From assembly GCA_947072565.1 (NCBI GenBank), contig CAMTIM010000048.1, forward strand, positions 1 through 64,000: DNA of 64,000 nucleotides. Direction: 5' to 3'. The DNA is from an uncultured Peptostreptococcaceae bacterium. Lineage in GTDB: Bacteria > Bacillota > Clostridia > Peptostreptococcales > Peptostreptococcaceae. The translations under genes were made by a program, and so were the position numbers. This document shows, in pieces, positions 19,414 through 27,355 of this stretch (position 1 is its first letter; each line of letters begins with the position of its first letter). The notes below the pieces were generated by a model. That model made no database searches. It saw only the letters and a list, made by a program, of their open reading frames with translations, and was not told the origin of the DNA.

Positions 19414-20655
19414 ATGAATAGGAAAATATTTACAGATGTTATAGAAAGAGATTGGAATGATTGGAATTGGCAAGTTAAAAATAGAATTACAACAGTAAAA
19501 GACTTAAAAAAATACATACCACTTACAGACAGTGAAGAAGAAGGAATTACAAAGTGCTTAGAAAACCTTAGAATGAGTATAACACCTTACTATTTATCAT
19601 TAATAGATGTAAATAACCCTAATGATCCAATAAGAAAACAAGCAATTCCAACAGCAAATGAACTTGCTAGATCAGATGCAGATTTAGATGATCCTCTACA
19701 TGAAGATGGAGATTCACCAGTGCCTGGGCTTACTCATAGATATCCAGATAGAGCATTACTTTTAGTAACAGACCAATGTTCAATGTATTGTAGACATTGT
19801 ACAAGAAGAAGATTTGCAGGTCAAAAAGATGGAGCTCTTCCTTTTAGTCAAATAGACAACGCAATAGAATATATAAAAAATACTCCAGTAATAAGAGATG
19901 TATTGTTATCAGGTGGAGATGCTTTACTTATGAGTGATGAAAATTTAGAATACATTATAAGTAAATTAAGAGAAATACCTCATGTTGAGATAATAAGAAT
20001 AGGAAGTAGAGTTCCTGTAGTTATGCCACAAAGGATAACTGATAATCTTGTTAATATGATTAAGAAATACCATCCAATATGGATAAATACTCATTTTAAT
20101 CATCCAAATGAAATAACACAAGAATCAAAAGAAGCATGTGAAAAAATGGCAAATGCAGGTATACCGCTAGGAAATCAAAGTGTTCTCTTACGTGGTGTAA
20201 ATGATTGCGTGCATGTTATGAAAAAATTAGTTAATGATTTAGTTAAAATAAGAGTTAGACCATATTATATATACCAATGTGATTTATCCAATGGAATAGA
20301 ACACTTTAGAACTCCAGTATCTAAAGGAATAGAAATAATAGAAGGTTTAAGAGGTCATACTTCAGGGTATTGTGTACCAACGTTTGTTGTAGATGCACCA
20401 GGCGGTGGTGGTAAAACTCCGGTTATGCCAAACTACATTATATCACAAAGTCACAACAAAGTAATACTTAGAAACTTTGAAGGTGTTATAACAACTTATA
20501 CAGAACCTGAGCACTACGAACTAGCATGTGAATGTGAAGTTTGCAGAGGAGAAAAATCTGTTCATAAAGTTGGTGTAGCAGGATTATTAAATAATGAAAA
20601 AATGGTAATTGAGCCAATGGATCTAGATAGAAGAAAAAGAGAATTAGAAAAGTAA
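19414..20655 (+). CDS. kamA: lysine 2,3-aminomutase
   Basis: A 413-residue radical-SAM enzyme. The cluster motif CSMYCRHC gives Cys122, Cys126 and Cys129, and PGGGGK places the PLP lysine at about Lys334. Conserved GDALLMSD and HFNHPNE follow the family. It converts L-lysine to L-beta-lysine, the first step of lysine fermentation. It starts 13 bases after kdd with an AGGAGG site. C-terminal Cys residues (CECEVCRGE) match the dimer-interface zinc region of the clostridial enzyme. Confidence 0.95.
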   Translation: MNRKIFTDVIERDWNDWNWQVKNRITTVKDLKKYIPLTDSEEEGITKCLENLRMSITPYYLSLIDVNNPNDPIRKQAIPTANELARSDADLDDPLHEDGDSPVPGLTHRYPDRALLLVTDQCSMYCRHCTRRRFAGQKDGALPFSQIDNAIEYIKNTPVIRDVLLSGGDALLMSDENLEYIISKLREIPHVEIIRIGSRVPVVMPQRITDNLVNMIKKYHPIWINTHFNHPNEITQESKEACEKMANAGIPLGNQSVLLRGVNDCVHVMKKLVNDLVKIRVRPYYIYQCDLSNGIEHFRTPVSKGIEIIEGLRGHTSGYCVPTFVVDAPGGGGKTPVMPNYIISQSHNKVILRNFEGVITTYTEPEHYELACECEVCRGEKSVHKVGVAGLLNNEKMVIEPMDLDRRKRELEK

Positions 20656-20666
20656 AGGTTAGTGAT

Positions 20667-21740
20667 ATGGATATATTAAAAGAAGTTTTAAGATATAGGA
20701 GCATATCTATTATAGGTAATTATAAGAATGTAGGAAAGACTACGACTCTAAATTATATATTAAAAGCAATTTTAAAATATAATACTCATCAAAGATGTAC
20801 TAAAGATGTAGTTAATAAGACTAGGGGTTATATAACCCTTGGTCTTACCTCTATAGGAGTAGATGGAGAAAGTAGTGATATTGTTACAAAAACTAAAAAA
20901 CCTAGAATCTATGTTAGTAAAGGTACATTAATAGCTACAGCTAAAAGTTGCGTGTTAAGTAGTGATATAAGTAAGGAAATATTAGAGGTAAGTGATATAA
21001 ATACACCTCTAGGAAATGTGATTATATTTAGATCACTAAGTGATGGATATATAGAACTAGCAGGTCCATCTATAAATAGTCAAATTAAATATATATGTGA
21101 AAGACTAAAAAATTATGGAGCTACTTTGAGTATAGTGGATGGAGCTTTAAGTAGGAAAACATTAGGTTCACCATCTATTACAGAAGGCACAATATTTTGT
21201 AGTGGAGCAATTTTAAATAAGGATATGAGTAAATCGATAGGACAAATTGTATATGAAGCTAATATACTAAACACTAGTAGCATAGAAGACCCTGAATTTT
21301 CAAAAGTTTATCAAAGTATAAAAGAACACAAAATTGGTTTAGTTAACAAGGATTATACATATGAAATTCTTAATATAAGTACAACTCTAAATTGTTATAA
21401 AGAAGTTTATGATTCTATAAATGAGAACACTAAGTATGTAGTTATGAATGGAATACTTACAAATAACTTTATAGAAAATCTTATAAGAAGTGGAAACAAA
21501 TATAAAAATGTAACTATCTTGATTATAGATAGCACAAAAATATTTTTAGGCAAAGAGATTTATGATAAATTTATAAAGCTAAATGGATGTATAAAAGTTA
21601 TAAATAAGTTAAATTTAATAGGTATAAGTATAAACCCAACATCTATAAATGGATATAGATTTGATGAAGAACAATTTATAGATAGAATACAAAGCAAAAC
21701 TAAATTAAATGTATTTAATGTTATGAAGCATGAAATTTAA
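20667..21740 (+). CDS. kamB: KamB, lysine 5,6-aminomutase reactivase subunit
   Basis: 357 residues. The N terminus has a P-loop, GNYKNVGKTTT (about residues 17-27), resembling the MobB-type GTP-binding loop; the rest is not similar to enzymes I know. Its position between kamA and kamC-kamD-kamE is the conserved place of KamB. KamB is regarded as acting with KamC to replace damaged adenosylcobalamin in the 5,6-aminomutase. Function is inferred from gene order and the P-loop. It follows kamA by 11 bases. Confidence 0.75.
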   Translation: MDILKEVLRYRSISIIGNYKNVGKTTTLNYILKAILKYNTHQRCTKDVVNKTRGYITLGLTSIGVDGESSDIVTKTKKPRIYVSKGTLIATAKSCVLSSDISKEILEVSDINTPLGNVIIFRSLSDGYIELAGPSINSQIKYICERLKNYGATLSIVDGALSRKTLGSPSITEGTIFCSGAILNKDMSKSIGQIVYEANILNTSSIEDPEFSKVYQSIKEHKIGLVNKDYTYEILNISTTLNCYKEVYDSINENTKYVVMNGILTNNFIENLIRSGNKYKNVTILIIDSTKIFLGKEIYDKFIKLNGCIKVINKLNLIGISINPTSINGYRFDEEQFIDRIQSKTKLNVFNVMKHEI

Positions 21741-21772
21741 TAGCCCAGGTTTTAAAGTAAGAAGGTGATATT

Positions 21773-23239
21773 ATTAAAGATTTTATAAACGATGAATTAA
21801 ACACATTTACAGCATTTGGCAATGAAGAAAAAAGAAATATAAAGATGTTTAAAAAAAAGAATGTAGATATGCTAAGAAAAGAGCTAGACTACATAGAATT
21901 AATAAAATTAAGTGTTTTAGAAAATAAATTTATTTTTGATGAAATACAGTATACATTTTGTAAAATAAAAGATATAAAAAATACTTTAAAAAGAATACAA
22001 AATAAAGGTATTTTAGATGAAATAGAATTATTTGAAATGAAAAACTTTGCAATACAAAATAATGAAATACTTAAAAACTATAAAAAACTAAATCTAAACA
22101 TAGATTATATAAAATTTAGAGATTTAGATAAAATAAAAACTTTATTAGATCCAGATAATTTAAAGTTACCTACCTTTCAAATATATGATTCTTATAGTGA
22201 AAAATTAAGACAGATTAGAAAAATCAAGTCTACTATAGAGAATGAAATTTTCAAAGAAATCAATGACAAAAAACTCCAACAATTAAAAAATGAGCGATTA
22301 GAAATTGTAATAAAAGAAGAAAAAGAAAGTCTAAAAATTAGAAAAAAGATAAGTGATGAATTATTTAATTATATAGATGATATAAATAAAGACATAAAAG
22401 CTATAGGCAAGTTAGATTTTTTAATAGCAAAAGTGAATTTAGCACAAAAATATGGGGGTATAAAGCCACACATAAATACAAAAAATCAAATATATTTTAA
22501 AGATGTTATAAACCCAAGCATGGTAGAGCTACTATCAAAAGAAAATAAAACATATATGCCTATAAGTATAGATATAAATAAAAAAATAACTTTAATAAGT
22601 GGTGCTAATATGGGTGGAAAAAGTGTAAGCATGAAAAACATAGCACTTAATTTATACCTATTTCAATGTGGCTTCTATGTTTTTGCAAAAGAAGCTGATT
22701 TATGTGTACTTGATTTTATATATTTGATAAGCAATGATATGCAAGATATAAACAAAGGACTTAGTACATTTGGAGCTGAGATAATTAAATTAAAAGAAAT
22801 AAGTAAACTTATGAAGCTTCAAGATGGATTTATTGCGTTAGATGAATTTGCAAGAGGAACAAATCCTATAGAGGGAAAATTGCTTTTAAAAGCAGTATGT
22901 ACATATTTTAAAAAGTTTAACTCTATAAGTCTTATATCTACTCATTATGACGAGATTTTATTAGAAGATGTTGATTATTATCAGGTTGTAGGTCTTAAAA
23001 ATATAAATTTTAATAATTTGAAAATGCAAATAGACTTAAAAAATTCACAAAGCACATCTAAAAAAAGTATAGATATACTTCAAGAAAATATGGATTATAG
23101 ATTAGAAAAAGTAAACAAAGAGGCAAAAGTCCCAAAAGATGCAATAAACATTTGTAAATTGCTTGGGCTTGATAATGAAATAATAGAAATAGCAGATAAA
23201 TTTAGTGAAAATAATTACAAGGGGGATGAATATGAGTAA
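21773..23239 (+). CDS. kamC: KamC, MutS-like reactivase ATPase
   Basis: A MutS-related ABC-type ATPase. Walker A is GANMGGKSVSMKN, Walker B is FIALDEFARGTNP and the switch is ISTHYDE, with a long coiled coil before it and no mismatch-recognition domain. It is believed to power reactivation of lysine 5,6-aminomutase with KamB. The first ATG is 21845 but has a poor ribosome site. The frame stays open upstream to an ATT at 21773 placed 5 bases after AAGAAGGTG, and the added 24 codons read like protein, so an AUU start is likely. It overlaps kamD by 8 bases. Confidence 0.8.
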   Translation: MKDFINDELNTFTAFGNEEKRNIKMFKKKNVDMLRKELDYIELIKLSVLENKFIFDEIQYTFCKIKDIKNTLKRIQNKGILDEIELFEMKNFAIQNNEILKNYKKLNLNIDYIKFRDLDKIKTLLDPDNLKLPTFQIYDSYSEKLRQIRKIKSTIENEIFKEINDKKLQQLKNERLEIVIKEEKESLKIRKKISDELFNYIDDINKDIKAIGKLDFLIAKVNLAQKYGGIKPHINTKNQIYFKDVINPSMVELLSKENKTYMPISIDINKKITLISGANMGGKSVSMKNIALNLYLFQCGFYVFAKEADLCVLDFIYLISNDMQDINKGLSTFGAEIIKLKEISKLMKLQDGFIALDEFARGTNPIEGKLLLKAVCTYFKKFNSISLISTHYDEILLEDVDYYQVVGLKNINFNNLKMQIDLKNSQSTSKKSIDILQENMDYRLEKVNKEAKVPKDAINICKLLGLDNEIIEIADKFSENNYKGDEYE

Positions 23240-24794
23240 ATTAAATTTAGATTTTGAGGTTGTTGAAAAGGCTCGTAAATGCGCACAAAACATAGCACTA
23301 GATACACAAGAATTTATAAATAAACATACTACAGTAGCTGTTGAGAGAACGGTTTTAAGACTTCTTGGTATAGATGGTGTTGATGAGTTTAATGTACCTT
23401 TACCTAATATTGTAGTAGAAAATATTAAAAATTCAAAAAATTCTGAAGGATTAGGACTAGGAGTGTCGTATTATATAGGTAATGCAATGATTAATACAAA
23501 CCTTACACCACAAGAAATAGCTGTTAAGGTTTCTAAGGGGGAATTAGACTTATGTTCACTTAAAGAGCACGATATATTTGAAGTTAAGCTTAAAATATAT
23601 GAAATAGCTAAAAAAAGTGTAGAAAAAATAAAAGAAAACAGAAATAAAAGAGAAAATTATCTTAGCCAATATGGTGATAAAAATGGACCATATTTGTATG
23701 TAATAGTTGCAACAGGAAATATTCATGCAGATATAGTTCAAGCAAAGGCTGCTGCTAAGCAAGGAGCAGATATTATAGCTGTTATTAGAACTACTGGACA
23801 AAGTTTGCTAGATTACGTTCCATATGGTGCTACAACAGAAGGATTTGGTGGAACTTATGCAACTGGTGAAAACTTTAGATTAATGAGAAGTGCACTTGAT
23901 GAAGTTGGAGAAGAACTAGGAAGATATATAAGACTTTGTAATTATTGTTCAGGATTATGTATGCCAGAGATAGCAGCACTTGGAGCAAATGAAAGATTAG
24001 ATGTTATGCTAAATGATGCACTGTATGGAATATTATTTAGAGATATAAACATGAAAAGAACTATGATTGATCAATACTTCTCAAGAATAATCAATGGATT
24101 TGCAGGTGTTATTATAAATACTGGAGAGGATAATTACTTAACAACAGCAGATGCAGTAGAAGAAGCTCATACAGTATTAGCATCACAATTTATAAACGAG
24201 CAATTTGCATTAATTGCAGGACTTCCAGAAGAACAAATGGGATTAGGTCATGCCTTTGAAATAAGTCCTGATGTTGAAAATGGATTTTTATATGAATTAG
24301 CTCAAGCTCAAATGGCTAGAGAGATATTCCCTAAAGCGCCTTTAAAATATATGCCACCAACGAAGTTTATGACAGGTGATATATTCAAAGGTCAAGTACA
24401 AGATGCACTATTTAATATGGTAACCATTATGACAAACCAAAAACTACATTTACTTGGTATGTTAACTGAAGCTATACATACACCTTTTATATCAGATAGA
24501 GCAATATCAATAGAAAATGCAAAATACATCTTTAGCACAATGAAAGACTTTGGAGAAGAAATAGAATTTAAAAAAGACGGAATAATGTGCAAAAGGGTTG
24601 ATGAAGTTTTAAATAAAGCTTGTAGTTTACTTTCTGAAATAGAAAAAGAAGGACTATTTAAAACTTTAGAACAAGGTAAATTTGCAGGAATAAAAAGACC
24701 TATAGACGGAGGTAAAGGGCTTGATGGAGTAGTTATGAAAGAAGCTAATTACTTTAATCCATTTATAGAACTTATGCTAGGAGGTGGTTTTTAA
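23232..24794 (+). CDS. kamD: lysine 5,6-aminomutase alpha subunit
   Basis: About 520 residues from ATG 23232, which follows AAGGGGGATG; an upstream ATG in frame lies inside kamC with no ribosome site. It has the PLP/TIM-barrel subunit features: DYVPYGATTEGFGGT and RLCNYCSGLCMPEIA segments are typical. With KamE and adenosylcobalamin it moves the terminal amino group of beta-lysine to give 3,5-diaminohexanoate. It overlaps both neighbours, implying coupled translation. Confidence 0.95.
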   Translation: MSKLNLDFEVVEKARKCAQNIALDTQEFINKHTTVAVERTVLRLLGIDGVDEFNVPLPNIVVENIKNSKNSEGLGLGVSYYIGNAMINTNLTPQEIAVKVSKGELDLCSLKEHDIFEVKLKIYEIAKKSVEKIKENRNKRENYLSQYGDKNGPYLYVIVATGNIHADIVQAKAAAKQGADIIAVIRTTGQSLLDYVPYGATTEGFGGTYATGENFRLMRSALDEVGEELGRYIRLCNYCSGLCMPEIAALGANERLDVMLNDALYGILFRDINMKRTMIDQYFSRIINGFAGVIINTGEDNYLTTADAVEEAHTVLASQFINEQFALIAGLPEEQMGLGHAFEISPDVENGFLYELAQAQMAREIFPKAPLKYMPPTKFMTGDIFKGQVQDALFNMVTIMTNQKLHLLGMLTEAIHTPFISDRAISIENAKYIFSTMKDFGEEIEFKKDGIMCKRVDEVLNKACSLLSEIEKEGLFKTLEQGKFAGIKRPIDGGKGLDGVVMKEANYFNPFIELMLGGGF

Positions 24795-25579
24795 TGAGTG
24801 GACTATATTCTATGGATGCAAAAGAATTTGATAAAAATTTAGATTTAAAAAATGTAAAGCCTTATGGGGATACAATGAATGATGGGAAAGTACAAGTTAG
24901 TTTTACACTACCAGTAAAAGATGATGAACAAGGTATAGAAGCTGCAAAACTTATTGCAAAAGATATGGGGCTTAATGATATTAATGTTGCTCATCATAAA
25001 ATGCTAGATAAGGAATTTACTTTTTATGTAGTGTATGGAAATTTAAATGTTGGAGTAAATTATGAGGATATCCGTGTAGAGGTAGCACAAGAAGAAATTA
25101 TGGATAAACACCAAGTTGAAGAATATATAAAAGAAAATATAAAAAGAGATATAGTAGTAGTTGGAGCAAGTACAGGAACAGATGCTCATACTGTTGGAAT
25201 AGACGCTATAATGAATATGAAAGGTTATGCAGGAAATTATGGTTTAGAGAGATATAAAGGAATAGAAGCTTATAACCTTGGAAGTCAAGTTTCAAATGAA
25301 GAATTCATCAAAAAAGCAGTAGAGGTTAAAGCTGATGTACTTTTAGTTTCTCAAACTGTAACTCAGAAAAATATTCACATAGAAAATTTAATAAATTTAG
25401 TAGAATTATTAGAAGGTGAAGGTCTACGTGATAAGGTAGTGCTTATTTGTGGAGGACCAAGAATCAGCCATGAACTTGCAAAAGAATTAGGATATGATGC
25501 AGGATTTGGACCTGGTAAGTTTGCTCAAGATGTAGCTAGTTTTGCAGTAGTAGAAATGATAAATAGAAAAATGGTATAA
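24794..25579 (+). CDS. kamE: lysine 5,6-aminomutase beta subunit
   Basis: A 261-residue cobalamin-binding subunit. DAHTVG (Asp130 to Gly135) gives His132 as the lower axial cobalt ligand, and Lys143 in NMKG is the position of the lysine that forms the PLP Schiff base. The Rossmann-like B12 fold continues to LICGGPRISHELAKELGYDAGFGPG. Its ATG overlaps the kamD stop codon by one base. Confidence 0.95.
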   Translation: MSGLYSMDAKEFDKNLDLKNVKPYGDTMNDGKVQVSFTLPVKDDEQGIEAAKLIAKDMGLNDINVAHHKMLDKEFTFYVVYGNLNVGVNYEDIRVEVAQEEIMDKHQVEEYIKENIKRDIVVVGASTGTDAHTVGIDAIMNMKGYAGNYGLERYKGIEAYNLGSQVSNEEFIKKAVEVKADVLLVSQTVTQKNIHIENLINLVELLEGEGLRDKVVLICGGPRISHELAKELGYDAGFGPGKFAQDVASFAVVEMINRKMV

Positions 25580-25600
25580 TTTTCAGAAAAATTAATATTA

Positions 25601-25632
25601 TTAAGTATGTTAAATTTTTTTAACATACTTAA
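25601..25632 (+). repeat. 13-bp perfect hairpin between kamE and nhaC
   Basis: TTAAGTATGTTAA pairs with its exact complement across a short AT loop. No T-run follows, so it is not a classical terminator. It could be an attenuator or an mRNA processing/stability element that sets transporter expression relative to the kam genes. Confidence 0.6.
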
Positions 25633-25664
25633 CAAATATTACAAAATCCAGAGGGGGAAAAATT

Positions 25665-27107
25665 TTGGAAAAAAAACCAAAGGTAAGCAGGAAGGCAACT
25701 GTAGGAGAAGCGGTAATACCGATATTATTTTTAATAGGAGTATTAGCTTATTCATTAGTTAAGTTAGACGCAGATCCACACATACCATTAATATTAGGAG
25801 CCTTTGTAGCAGCAGCTATAGGGCTATTTAAGCTAGGGTTTACATGGAAAGAGCTAGAGGATGGAGTACTAGATACAATAAGAATGGCTATGCAGGCAAT
25901 ACTTATACTTATGGTAGTAGGAACTTTAATTGGAACATGGATATTAAGTGGTACAGTCCCATCTATGATTTATTGGGGACTTAAAATAGTATCACCAGCA
26001 ATATTCTTACCAGCAACAACATTAATATGTGCGATAGTATCTCTTGCAACAGGTTCTTCTTGGACTACAGCAGGAACTGTTGGTATCGCACTTATAGGAA
26101 TAGGTCAAGGTCTAGGAATGCCTCTACCACTTGTAGCTGGAGCTATAATATCTGGAGCATATTTTGGAGATAAAATGTCACCACTTTCAGATACTACAAA
26201 CTTAGCACCTGCTATGGCTGGGGCAACATTATTTGAACATATAAAACATATGGTTTATACAACAGGACCATCACTTTTAATTGCTCTTGTATTATATGCA
26301 ATAATAGGAATGAAATATGCAGGTAAAGAATTAGATATAACTCAAATAGAGCTTATGAGAAGTACTCTAGAAGCTTCATTTAAAACATTGTCTCCAATTC
26401 TTTTGATACCGCCAGTAGCTGTTATACTTATGGTTGTATTTAAAATGCCAGCAATACCTGGACTTGTAATAGGTTCTTTATTAGGTGCAGTATTTGCAGG
26501 TGTATTCCAGGGAGCTGATTTATCATCTATAATAGATGCAGCTCATTTTGGATATGTATCAGACACTGGAGTTGCAGCAATTGATGAGCTATTAAGTCGT
26601 GGAGGACTTGATGGAATGATGTGGACAGTTTCACTTATATTATGCGCATTAACTCTTGGTGGGATACTTGAAAAAACAGGTATGCTTGAGGCTTTAGCTA
26701 ATGCATTACTTAGTTTCTCAAAAGGTACTTTTGGCTTAGTGCTTGCAACTATATTATCTTGTATAGGTGTTAACTTAGCAACAGGTGAGCAATACTTATC
26801 ACTTGTTTTACCAGGGCGAATGTATAAAAATGAGTATAGAAAAAGGGGTCTACACCCTAAAAACTTATCAAGAGCCCTAGAGGATAGTGGAACATTATTA
26901 TCTCCACTTATTCCATGGAATACATGTGGGGCATACATGTGGGTAACTCTTGGAGTACATCCATTTGCATATTTACCATTCGCATTTTTAAATTTAATAA
27001 ATCCTCTTGTTTCACTTTTCTATGCTGCAACAGGTATAACAATGGAAAAATTACCGCCTGAAGAAATGGAATTAGTAAAAAAAGAAATAGAAGAAGGCGT
27101 ATTATAA
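25665..27107 (+). CDS. nhaC: NhaC-family Na+/H+ antiporter-like transporter
   Basis: 480 residues with about 11-12 hydrophobic segments. The family stretch ATGSSWTTAGTVGIALIGIG and the later GDKMSPLSDTTNLAPA are NhaC hallmarks. The start is TTG 25665 after AGAGGGGG. As the last gene of the lysine operon it may import lysine, or exchange product or ions, rather than act as a simple sodium pump; that role is inferred from position only. A terminator follows. Confidence 0.85.
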   Translation: MEKKPKVSRKATVGEAVIPILFLIGVLAYSLVKLDADPHIPLILGAFVAAAIGLFKLGFTWKELEDGVLDTIRMAMQAILILMVVGTLIGTWILSGTVPSMIYWGLKIVSPAIFLPATTLICAIVSLATGSSWTTAGTVGIALIGIGQGLGMPLPLVAGAIISGAYFGDKMSPLSDTTNLAPAMAGATLFEHIKHMVYTTGPSLLIALVLYAIIGMKYAGKELDITQIELMRSTLEASFKTLSPILLIPPVAVILMVVFKMPAIPGLVIGSLLGAVFAGVFQGADLSSIIDAAHFGYVSDTGVAAIDELLSRGGLDGMMWTVSLILCALTLGGILEKTGMLEALANALLSFSKGTFGLVLATILSCIGVNLATGEQYLSLVLPGRMYKNEYRKRGLHPKNLSRALEDSGTLLSPLIPWNTCGAYMWVTLGVHPFAYLPFAFLNLINPLVSLFYAATGITMEKLPPEEMELVKKEIEEGVL

Positions 27108-27136
27108 AAAAAATATAAACAAGTACTTATATTTTA

Positions 27137-27179
27137 AAAATACCTTTGATAAATAAATGGTTATCAAAGGTATTTTTTT
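27137..27179 (+). terminator. terminator of the lysine operon
   Basis: A 16-bp perfect stem (AAAATACCTTTGATAA with its complement), an 8-nt loop and seven T. Confidence 0.95.
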
Positions 27180-27355
27180 GCATTATCTAATACGAAAAAT
27201 ATAGATTAAAAGGTAGGAAATAAAGCTAAACCTAATAAGTATGTAGTGATAAGTCGAGTTAAAGTATAAAAATATATTTACAATGATGTATTGATTGACT
27301 ATATTATATATAGAAACACTATTTAATTTGAATTAATATATGTTGGAGGGATTTT

